Positions 57,676 through 64,000 of a stretch of DNA of 64,000 nt are shown one piece after another. The stretch spans positions 38,081 to 102,080 of the forward strand of contig PDRZ01000022.1 in the NCBI GenBank assembly GCA_002747035.1. Reading direction: 5' to 3'. The stretch comes from Rhodobacterales bacterium (GTDB lineage: Bacteria; Pseudomonadota; Alphaproteobacteria; Rhodobacterales; Rhodobacteraceae). A program made the position numbers and the translations under genes. Positions within the stretch are counted from its first letter, which is position 1. Every line of letters begins with the position of its first letter. The notes below the pieces were generated by a model, which was not told the DNA's origin, made no database searches, and was given only the letters and a program-made list of their open reading frames with translations.

Positions 57676-58809
57676 ATGTCTCGTATCGAACCCGACTTCA
57701 CCATTGGGGTGGAAGAAGAATACCTTTTGGTGGACCGTGACAGCCTTGATCTTGCCCCGGTCCCGGAACAGTTGATGGAACGCTGCAGCGCCGAACTGGA
57801 GGGCCAGTTCAGCCCCGAATTCCTGAATTGTCAGGTTGAAATCGGCACCCGTGTCTGTGCGAATGTGGCCGAAGCCCGCACAGAATTGAAACGCCTGCGC
57901 AGCACCGTGGCGCAGGTGGCGGCGGACTACAACCTTGCGCCCATTGCCGCTTCCTGTCACCCGTTTTCCGATTGGCGGGATCAGCACCACACCAACAAGG
58001 ATCGCTATAATACGCTACGCGGGGATCTGGCCGGGGTGGTGCGACGCATGTTGATTTGCGGGTGCCACGTACATGTCGGGCTGGACGAACCGGATCAGCG
58101 GATCGACCTGATGAACCAACTGTCCTATTTCCTGCCGCATCTCTTGGCGCTGTCTTGCTCTTCGCCCTTTTGGCAGGGTGAAGATACCGGCCTAAGTTGT
58201 TACAGGTTAACGGTTTTTGACAACCTTCCGCGCACGGGACTGCCACCCAAGCTTGAGGGCTGGGGCGAATTTGAACGTTCGGTAAACGCCCTTGTCCGGC
58301 TTGGTGTGATCGAAGACAGCTCCAAGATCTGGTGGGACCTGCGCCCGTCTTCCAGGTTTCCCACGCTTGAAACCCGGATCTGTGATGTGTCGCCCCGACT
58401 GGAAACCGCGCTGACCGTGGCCGCGCTGATCCAGACCCTGACCCGGATGCTGTGGCGTTTGAGCCAGAAAAACCAACGCTGGCGCCTGTATGACAACTTC
58501 CTGATTTCCGAAAACCGCTGGCGGGCGCAACGGTATGGGGTGTCCGGTGGGTTGATTGATTTCGGAGACCGCGCCATCGTTCCCTTTGCTGACCTTGTGG
58601 AAGAGCTGATCGAACTGGTGTCCGAAGACGCCGATAAACTGGACTGTGTGGACGAGGTGGCCAATGCCCGCGCCATTGTGGCGGCGGGCAATTCCGCCGA
58701 TCATCAGCGAAAGGTGTATCAGGACGCAATGCACGCGGGCTATTCCAAAGAGGATGCCCTGCGCGCCGTGGTGCGCCATTTGACTGAAGAGTTCCACGCA
58801 GACCTTTGA
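57676..58809 (+). CDS. YbdK-type carboxylate-amine ligase (GCS2 family)
   Basis: A 377-residue ATP-grasp-like enzyme of the glutamate-cysteine ligase type 2 family. It opens with [16 protein letters not shown], and has [30 protein letters not shown] near 130, [19 protein letters not shown], and [15 protein letters not shown]. coli YbdK has weak glutamate-cysteine ligase activity; the true substrate is unknown. The start chosen is ATG 57676 after GGGAGG; a longer in-frame start is possible. It is preceded by a long inverted repeat. Confidence 0.88.
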   Translation: MSRIEPDFTIGVEEEYLLVDRDSLDLAPVPEQLMERCSAELEGQFSPEFLNCQVEIGTRVCANVAEARTELKRLRSTVAQVAADYNLAPIAASCHPFSDWRDQHHTNKDRYNTLRGDLAGVVRRMLICGCHVHVGLDEPDQRIDLMNQLSYFLPHLLALSCSSPFWQGEDTGLSCYRLTVFDNLPRTGLPPKLEGWGEFERSVNALVRLGVIEDSSKIWWDLRPSSRFPTLETRICDVSPRLETALTVAALIQTLTRMLWRLSQKNQRWRLYDNFLISENRWRAQRYGVSGGLIDFGDRAIVPFADLVEELIELVSEDADKLDCVDEVANARAIVAAGNSADHQRKVYQDAMHAGYSKEDALRAVVRHLTEEFHADL

Positions 58810-59042
58810 AATCAGAGCGAAAAGCGGGCTTGAAACGCACCGTGAAATGCACCGTCTCCTTTTCCCAGAATGGCCAGCAGGCTTACCACTGCACATGGCA
58901 CAAGAGCATACGGGGGGATATGGGGCGCGATCACCGTCACCTGATCCTGTCCAGACGGCTTTCAACCGGTGCAACAATCCTGTAAGGATTGGGAATTAAA
59001 CAAATGTTCAATTCACGCGATCAAGGGACGGAGGAGCGCAAG

Positions 59043-60188
59043 ATGGATTTTGCACTGAGTGAGGAACAAACGCTGATCTTTGACATGGCCAAAGGCTTTG
59101 GCGAAGACAACATTGCCCCACATGCCGCTGACTGGGAAGCGGCCGGCACGATCCCAAAAGAGCTTTGGCCCCGGATCGCCGAACTGGGTCTGGGCGGGAT
59201 TTACGTCTCCGAAGAATACGGCGGATCCGGCCTTTCGCGACTTGACGCGACCCTGGTGTTCGAGGCGCTGGCGATGTCCTGCCCCGCCGTCGGGTCCTTC
59301 CTGTCGATCCACAACATGTGCGGCGGCATGATCGACAAGTTCGGGGATGATGAAACCAAACAGAAATGGCTTCCGTCCCTGTGCTCAATGGAGAAGGTAT
59401 TCTCTTACTGTCTGACCGAACCGGGCAGCGGCTCGGATGCGGCTGCGCTTAAAACCCGGGGCGAAAAAACCAACGAAGGCTACATACTGAACGGCACAAA
59501 GGCCTTTATTTCCGGTGGCTCCTATTCCGATGCCTATCTGACCATGGTGCGTACCGGCGAAGATGGCCCTAGGGGCATTTCCGCCATGGTGATCGAAGAT
59601 GGCACCGACGGGCTGTCTTTTGGCGCGCTTGAGAAAAAGATGGGCTGGCTGGCCCAACCCACGGCGCAGGTACAATTTGACGATTGCAAAGTGCCCGCCG
59701 CGAACCTGATCGGCGAGGAGGGCAAAGGGTTTGTCTACGCCATGGCCGGTCTGGATGGGGGGCGGCTCAACATCGCGGCTTCGGCGCTTGGCGGTGCCCA
59801 GAACGCGCTTGACCTGACCATGCAATACATGTCGGAACGCAAAGCGTTCGGGAAGTCGATCAACCAGTTCCAGGCACTGCAATTCCGCCTGGCCGAGTTT
59901 GAAACCCGGCTCCAGGCGTCGCGTACCTTCCTGCGCCAGGCGGCGTGGAAGCTGGACAACAAAGCACCCGATGCGTCGAAATTCTGTGCCATGGCCAAGC
60001 TGATGGTGACCGATGCAGCCTTTGACGTGGCCAACGGCTGTCTACAGTTGCATGGCGGCTATGGCTACCTTGCCGATTATGGAATCGAGAAAATCGTGCG
60101 CGATTTGCGGGTGCATCAGATCTTGGAAGGCACCAATGAAATCATGCGCCTGATCATCTCGCGTCAGATGCTGGCGGAAATGGCATGA
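59043..60188 (+). CDS. Acyl-CoA dehydrogenase, probably isobutyryl-CoA dehydrogenase
   Basis: A 381-residue FAD enzyme. Family signatures are CLTEPGSGSDAAALKTR near 119, the QLHGGYGYLADYGIEKIVRD block near 335, and the catalytic Glu in LEGTNEIMRLIISRQ near 360. The operon continues with a hydroxyisobutyryl-CoA hydrolase and mmsB, which places it as the isobutyryl-CoA to methacrylyl-CoA step of valine degradation (inferred from context). The start ATG 59043 follows GGAGG. A CAATCC/GGATTG dyad lies about 60 bp upstream. Confidence 0.9.
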   Translation: MDFALSEEQTLIFDMAKGFGEDNIAPHAADWEAAGTIPKELWPRIAELGLGGIYVSEEYGGSGLSRLDATLVFEALAMSCPAVGSFLSIHNMCGGMIDKFGDDETKQKWLPSLCSMEKVFSYCLTEPGSGSDAAALKTRGEKTNEGYILNGTKAFISGGSYSDAYLTMVRTGEDGPRGISAMVIEDGTDGLSFGALEKKMGWLAQPTAQVQFDDCKVPAANLIGEEGKGFVYAMAGLDGGRLNIAASALGGAQNALDLTMQYMSERKAFGKSINQFQALQFRLAEFETRLQASRTFLRQAAWKLDNKAPDASKFCAMAKLMVTDAAFDVANGCLQLHGGYGYLADYGIEKIVRDLRVHQILEGTNEIMRLIISRQMLAEMA

Positions 60189-61213
60189 GTGATATTTCTA
60201 TCCGCACGGTCGGCCCGGTGGGACGCATCACGCTGACCCGTCCCAAGGCGCTGAATGCCGTGACCTATGACATGTGCATGGCGATTGAGGCGGCATTGGA
60301 TCAATGGCGCGACGATGACGCCATTTCTTGCGTGGTTATGGATGCGGTCGGCGACAAGGCGTTTTCCGCCGGGGGCGACATTGCCGACCTGTATAAAACG
60401 GGTAAGGCCGGGGATTTCGCGTTTGGCCGGACCTTCTGGCGCGATGAATATCGCATGAATGCCAAGATTCATAACTATCCCAAACCCATCGTGTCCTTCC
60501 TGCAAGGTTTCACCATGGGGGGCGGCATGGGTGTGGGGTGCCACGGGTCGCACCGTGTCGTGGGCGAAACCAGCCAGATCGCCATGCCGGAATGCGGCAT
60601 TGGCCTTGTGCCGGATGTGGGCGGGTCCATGATCCTGGCCAATGCGCCGGGGGCTCTGGGGATCTATGCGGGCCTGACTGGTGCACGCATGACTGCTGGC
60701 GATGCGATCACCCTTGGCTTTGCGGATATGTATATCCCACAAGACAAATGGCCCACCCTGATCGAAACGCTCGAGCAGTCCGGGGACCCGTCCTGCCTCG
60801 CTGCCGAAAGCGAGGCTGCCCCGTCAGGGCAGATGAGCGCCCTCGCCCCCGAAATCAACGCGCATTTCTCCGCCGCGACCCTGCCCGACCTTCTGGCCTC
60901 GCTGCGCGCGGATCGTGGTGAGTTTGCGGTTGGGGCTTTGAAAACCCTCCTGCGCACCTCGCCGCTTTCCGCGAGCTATACCATCTGGATGCTGCAACAG
61001 TTGCGCGGGGAGACGGATATACGCGCCGCGCTTGATCTGGAATATCGCTTTACATTCCGCGCTATGGAGCACGGCGATTTCATCGAAGGCATCCGCGCCG
61101 CGATCATCGACAAGGATCGCAACCCCAACTGGAAACATGATCACGACGCCGTGCCCGGCGATGTGCTTGACTTGATGCGTGCGCCCCTTGGGGACGCGGC
61201 ACTGACATTCTGA
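60185..61213 (+). CDS. 3-hydroxyisobutyryl-CoA hydrolase (enoyl-CoA hydratase family)
   Basis: A 342-residue crotonase-fold protein. It has KAFSAGGDIADLYK (oxyanion-hole region) at about 60, FLQGFTMGGGMGVGCHGSHR with a conserved Gly-Gly-Gly near 105, and AMPECGIGLVPDVGGSMILA with the catalytic Glu near 137. Its length and the C-terminal extension fit HIBCH-type hydrolases more than plain hydratases. It releases free 3-hydroxyisobutyrate for MmsB. It overlaps the acyl-CoA dehydrogenase stop (ATGA). Confidence 0.9.
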   Translation: MSDISIRTVGPVGRITLTRPKALNAVTYDMCMAIEAALDQWRDDDAISCVVMDAVGDKAFSAGGDIADLYKTGKAGDFAFGRTFWRDEYRMNAKIHNYPKPIVSFLQGFTMGGGMGVGCHGSHRVVGETSQIAMPECGIGLVPDVGGSMILANAPGALGIYAGLTGARMTAGDAITLGFADMYIPQDKWPTLIETLEQSGDPSCLAAESEAAPSGQMSALAPEINAHFSAATLPDLLASLRADRGEFAVGALKTLLRTSPLSASYTIWMLQQLRGETDIRAALDLEYRFTFRAMEHGDFIEGIRAAIIDKDRNPNWKHDHDAVPGDVLDLMRAPLGDAALTF

Positions 61214-61228
61214 CAAAGGAGACATCCC

Positions 61229-62101
61229 ATGAAAATCGGATTTATTGGCCTTGGTAACATGGGTGGCCCGATGGCGGCCAACCTTGCAGCAGCGGGGCAC
61301 GAGGTGACCGGCTTTGACATGGCCGACGTTGCCATTGACGGTGTCACCCTAGCCGAGTCCGGGGCCGAGGCCGCGACCGGTGCGGATGTGGTCATCACCA
61401 TGCTGCCCAACGGTGCCATCCTGCGCGCTGTGGCTGCGGACATCATCCCCGCCATGTCCCCCGGTGCCGCGCTTGTTGATTGTTCCACCGTTGACGTGGA
61501 CAGCGCCCGCGCGGTCGCGGAACAGGCCGCGACGTCCAATATCCTGTTTGTTGACGCCCCTGTTTCAGGCGGTGTTGGCGGGGCCGCGGGTGGTACGCTC
61601 ACCTTCATGGCCGGGGGCAGCGCCGAGTCCTTTGCCAGGGCCGCGCCCCTGTTTGAAATCATGGGTCAAAAGGCCGTGCATTGTGGCGACGCCGGCGCGG
61701 GGCAAGCCGCCAAGATCTGTAACAACATGATCCTGGGTGTCACCATGATTGCCACCTGCGAAGCCTTTGCCCTGGCCGATAAACTTGGGCTGGACCGTCA
61801 GAAGATGTTTGATGTCGTATCGACCTCTTCGGGATACAGCTGGAGCATGAATGCCTATTGTCCGGCCCCCGGCGTTGGGCCGCAAAGCCCGGCCGACAAC
61901 GATTACAAACCCGGCTTTGCCTCCGAGTTGATGCTCAAGGACCTGCGCCTGTCGCAACAGGCCGCGGAAAGTGTCGATGCGGACACCCCCATGGGCCAGG
62001 CCGCGATGGCGCTTTACGAGCAGTTCGTCGAAACCGAAGGCGGGCTTGGCAGCGACTTTTCCGCCATGTTGCCCCGGTTTGAAAAACGCGGGCGCGGCTG
62101 A
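61229..62101 (+). CDS. mmsB: 3-hydroxyisobutyrate dehydrogenase
   Basis: A 290-residue NAD-dependent enzyme making methylmalonate semialdehyde. It has an N-terminal FIGLGNMGGPMAANLAAAG Rossmann motif, VDAPVSGGVGGAAGGTL at about 112, catalytic Lys in GAGQAAKICNNMILG, and the FASELMLKDLRL C-terminal block. It follows the hydrolase by 15 bp and has AAAGGAGA upstream. Product goes to MmsA (55229-56728). The paralogue at 19429 is probably of different specificity. Confidence 0.94.
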   Translation: MKIGFIGLGNMGGPMAANLAAAGHEVTGFDMADVAIDGVTLAESGAEAATGADVVITMLPNGAILRAVAADIIPAMSPGAALVDCSTVDVDSARAVAEQAATSNILFVDAPVSGGVGGAAGGTLTFMAGGSAESFARAAPLFEIMGQKAVHCGDAGAGQAAKICNNMILGVTMIATCEAFALADKLGLDRQKMFDVVSTSSGYSWSMNAYCPAPGVGPQSPADNDYKPGFASELMLKDLRLSQQAAESVDADTPMGQAAMALYEQFVETEGGLGSDFSAMLPRFEKRGRG

Positions 62102-62754
62102 TGGGGGATTGGCTGGACCGCGTCCCTGCCCTCGCCGGGCTTGAAGCATCGGCGCGTGCAAACCTGTCTCGCCTCATCCCCATGACACTTCCCGCCGGGG
62201 CGACTCTGTTTCATCCCGGCGATTCCGTACGCGGCTATGCCATCGTGCTTTCGGGCCGTGTTAACGTTTCCCTGACCGGGGCAACCGGGCGGGAAATTCT
62301 GCTCTATTCGGTTGAGCCGGGGCAATCCTGTATCCAATCCACCATGGGGTTGCTGGGCGGCGCAGACTATACCGCCGAAGCCGTTGTGCAAAGAGATACA
62401 ACGCTGGTTCTGCTGCCGAAAGCTGTCTTTCTCGATCTGATCAACACTTCGTCCGGCTTTCGGACTATCGTGTTTCGCGCGTTCGCAGACCGTATGCAGG
62501 ACATGATGCAACTCTTTGAAAAGGTTTCGTTTCAAAGGGTTGAATGCCGTCTGGCCGAACATCTTCTGGCCCAGGCCGAAGATCCCCTTCACACCACCCA
62601 TGCCGAATTGGCGACCCATCTGGGCAGCGCACGCGAGGTCGTGTCCCGTCGTCTTGAAGCCTGGGCGCGGCGCGGTTTGGTCAAAACCGGGCGCGGCACG
62701 ATTGAAATCCTAGACCGCATCGGTTTGTCCGAGATTGCCCGCAGCACTATGTGA
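62101..62754 (+). CDS. Crp/Fnr-family transcriptional regulator
   Basis: A 217-residue regulator with an N-terminal cyclic-nucleotide-binding-type barrel (about 15-115) and a C-terminal winged helix (about 145-210; LATHLGSAREVVSRRLEAW is the recognition helix). It lacks the N-terminal Cys cluster of Fnr iron-sulfur sensors; only one Cys is near the middle (GQSCIQS). The start ATG shares a base with the mmsB stop (TGATG). It is followed by a small DUF2892 protein gene, a pairing seen in sulfur- or redox-related loci elsewhere. The signal is unknown. Confidence 0.85.
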   Translation: MGDWLDRVPALAGLEASARANLSRLIPMTLPAGATLFHPGDSVRGYAIVLSGRVNVSLTGATGREILLYSVEPGQSCIQSTMGLLGGADYTAEAVVQRDTTLVLLPKAVFLDLINTSSGFRTIVFRAFADRMQDMMQLFEKVSFQRVECRLAEHLLAQAEDPLHTTHAELATHLGSAREVVSRRLEAWARRGLVKTGRGTIEILDRIGLSEIARSTM

Positions 62755-62833
62755 CCCAATCACATACAGCACTGCTCACAGGTGTTACCCTTTGTTCAGC
62801 AGTCAGACCAAATCAGATCAAAGGAGACAAACC

Positions 62834-63025
62834 ATGTTGGCCAAAAATGTAGGTGGAATTGACAGGATTTTGCGCGTCGTTGTTGGGGCACTTCTGATCT
62901 TGGGTGCCCTGATGGGATATGGGGCGTGGATGTGGGTCGGCGTCGTTCCGCTGGTCACAGGCCTGCTCAGCACCTGCCCGATCTACTCGATCCTCGGCAT
63001 GAGCACCTGTCCGCTTAAGAAATAA
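62834..63025 (+). CDS. DUF2892-family small membrane protein (YgaP-like)
   Basis: A 63-residue protein with two hydrophobic helices (about 12-32 and 34-50). It begins MLAKNVGGIDRILRVVVGALL, and ends with the family's conserved tail of two Cys (LSTCPIYSILGMSTCPLKK). AAGGAGA lies upstream of the ATG. The domain occurs as the membrane anchor of YgaP rhodaneses; alone its role is unknown. Regulation by the upstream Crp/Fnr gene is plausible. Confidence 0.83.
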   Translation: MLAKNVGGIDRILRVVVGALLILGALMGYGAWMWVGVVPLVTGLLSTCPIYSILGMSTCPLKK

Positions 63026-63031
63026 CCTCTC

Positions 63032-63061
63032 ACGCGGTGCCTTGCAGTCTTGGCACCGCGT
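63032..63061. terminator. Hairpin after the DUF2892 gene (weak terminator)
   Basis: ACGCGGTGCC, loop of 10, GGCACCGCGT: 10-bp perfect stem, 7 bases after the stop, but without a T tract, so it may act as a stabiliser rather than a terminator. Confidence 0.45.
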
Positions 63062-63089
63062 CCCCCACTGCGCCGAGGCACCTCCCGGT

Positions 63090-63290
63090 TCAGGTTGCCA
63101 GCCTATCTTCTCCATTTTTCTGACCATTGCCGTGGGGCTGGGTGTCATGGTTGAATTGTGCAAGCCGTTCCCCAAGGGTTTCCGTGGCAAAGCAAGGCTT
63201 GTCCACTTCGGATATCACCCCCACGACCATCTCGGCATTTTGTTGGGTGGCGTGGTCAAGCCGCTTCACGCGGCTGTTGATTTCTCCCAA
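63090..63290 (-). pseudogene. C-terminal remnant of a methyl-accepting chemotaxis protein
   Basis: The minus-strand frame reads GEINSRVKRLDHATQQNAEM, which matches the end of MCP signalling domains (INT-x-V-x-x-L-D-x-x-T-Q-Q-N-A). The following 40 residues end at GEDRLAT with a stop. No upstream signalling or sensor region is present; the frame begins exactly where a half-length palindromic repeat (63291-63337) ends, suggesting loss of the rest. The assignment is by eye from a short motif, moderate confidence. Confidence 0.45.
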
Positions 63291-63337
63291 CGCGTTTCTG
63301 CATTACATTCAATCAGCGTGATGCGGAAACGCTTTAA
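63291..63337. repeat. Half-length palindromic repeat at the MCP remnant
   Basis: From ACGCGTTTCTGCATTAC to GCGGAAACGCTTTA: 47 bp, a single hairpin like that at 11602. The left terminus is degraded. Confidence 0.6.
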
Positions 63338-63449
63338 GGGGCAGAATGGTGGATGAAACCTGAAAACAGGTTGATGCCAAAACGCAAAAAACGGCCTCCC
63401 CATGTGTTTCCCCCTTCAAATCCTCGCGCCCTGCCCCTATATCAAAGGT

Positions 63450-63770
63450 GTCCTTCGGGACTATGGACATAAACGCGCTCGTAATAAGCGGATCGGACCC
63501 GGGGGCGGTACCCGGCGGCTCCACCAAACATCCTGTCGTTTGCGGGATTATGGGGCCGAAACAGGATCGACGGACGTCTAAAGGGGTTAGCTTTGTTTCG
63601 GCTGTCTGCCACCGTTATCGGCGAAAAAAGTACAATTGCAAACGACAATCGTGCTCCGGTTGCTCTGGCTGCGTAAGCAGTCCGGGTAGAACCGACTTTA
63701 AGCCCTTATGCCTAGCCGCGTAAGGCGGGGTTCGCAGGTACCTGGCAACAGAAACCTGCACTTTCTCCTT
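63450..63770 (+). ncRNA. ssrA: Circularly permuted (two-piece) tmRNA
   Basis: The acceptor piece comes first and ends CGGCTCC-A-CCA at 63526. A 25-bp spacer (63527-63551) is removed. The coding piece begins GGGGCCG at 63552. GGGGCCG pairs with CGGCTCC, giving a G3-U70 pair, the alanine identity element. The tag frame runs 63638-63676 (GCA start, TAA stop) and encodes ANDNRAPVALAA, ending with the ALAA degradation signal. The T-stem CCGGG/CCCGG encloses GGCGGTA instead of a standard T-loop. The 5' end (near 63450) and 3' end (after the hairpin GCAGGT/ACCTGC ending 63759) are approximate. Confidence 0.92.
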
Positions 63771-63786
63771 GGATTGTTGTGATGAA

Positions 63787-63901
63787 TAAAGCGTTCGACC
63801 TTTGACCTGAGACCGGGAAAAGGGCGAAGGCAGCGCGACAGTTATGTGTTTCGCGTGTCCTGCCAAAAACCCGTGAGTCAGGTTTTTGGCAGGACGCTTT
63901 A
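63787..63901. repeat. Family-2 palindromic element, inverted relative to the copy at 56916
   Basis: A 115-bp element with TAAAGCGTTCGACC at the left and TTTTTGGCAGGACGCTTTA at the right. Its right half is the CCTGCCAAAAACC hairpin. The reverse complement aligns well with the copy at 56916-57037. It begins just after the tmRNA gene. Confidence 0.68.
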
Positions 63902-64000
63902 GGGTTCCGTAACGGCATCTTTGCGCCTTAAACCTTTGTTCATGGCTCGGGACTAGGTTTTAGCCATAGTGTTAAAACGCGGGGTAACGGTCATGGGGAC
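63902..64000. other. Window end, possible start of a next gene
   Basis: Only 99 bases remain. An ATG at 63993 with GGGGTAACGG-type upstream text may be a gene start, but too little sequence is present to judge. Confidence 0.2.

Overview
The window is GC-rich chromosomal DNA from a Rhodobacterales alphaproteobacterium (Roseobacter/Rhodobacter group). The evidence is the dusB-ntrB-ntrC-ntrY-ntrX-trkA-trkH-hfq-hflX order, a fused ispDF gene, an NtrC without the sigma54-contact motif, a CckA hybrid kinase, monomeric isocitrate dehydrogenase, and a circularly permuted (two-piece) tmRNA gene. Most of the window is ordinary housekeeping chromosome. No CRISPR array, prophage or intact insertion sequence was seen, and no tRNA or rRNA gene was recognised.

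Layout. 1-16.5 kb: ammonium transporter (cut by the window edge), the overlapping ispDF-pgpA-cinA chain on the minus strand, then the plus-strand nitrogen-regulation and potassium/RNA-chaperone block. 16.8-31.8 kb: mixed metabolic and transport genes (penicillin-acylase-family hydrolase, beta-hydroxyacid dehydrogenase, SMR exporter, icd, hexapeptide acetyltransferase, Bcr-type MFS exporter, a small potassium channel with a ten-histidine run, a DsbA-family protein, an acyl-CoA synthetase facing an XRE-cupin regulator, arsC-aqpS, and an oligopeptide-type binding protein). 31.8-35.6 kb: a small accessory patch with a candidate small RNA, a palindromic repeat abutting an IS630 remnant, and an isolated corrinoid-protein activator (ferredoxin + ASKHA). 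35.6-47.4 kb: agmatinase, guaB, rRNA methyltransferase, cckA behind a perfect CtrA box, a sulfotransferase, DUF502, psuKG, rpsB-tsf. 47.4-49.3 kb: a multi-hairpin, terminator-ended candidate RNA, a LuxR-type regulator and an IS30 scrap. 49.3-64 kb: lepA, gap plus a 47-residue membrane peptide, coaD, a CBS protein, lysR/mmsA, DsrE, a YbdK-type ligase, a valine-degradation operon (acyl-CoA dehydrogenase, 3-hydroxyisobutyryl-CoA hydrolase, mmsB) ending in a Crp/Fnr regulator, and ssrA.

Functional links. NtrBC/NtrYX and Amt form a nitrogen-response set. mmsA, mmsB, the acyl-CoA dehydrogenase and the hydrolase make up the lower valine pathway. CckA behind a CtrA box indicates feedback in the CckA-ChpT-CtrA relay. 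ArsC with an aquaglyceroporin is a reduce-and-leak arsenic detoxification pair.

The least ordinary content is non-coding: (1) a dispersed palindromic repeat (TAAAGCGTTTCC ends, about 115 bp, with half-length versions) in at least seven copies, two of which begin exactly at a stop codon; (2) a second palindromic element with the same outermost bases, one copy apparently nested in the first; (3) an orphan promoter-hairpin-terminator unit at 31.9 kb; and (4) a multi-hairpin RNA-like segment at 47.4-47.64 kb with a lux-box-like palindrome about 42 bp upstream. Functions for these are inference.
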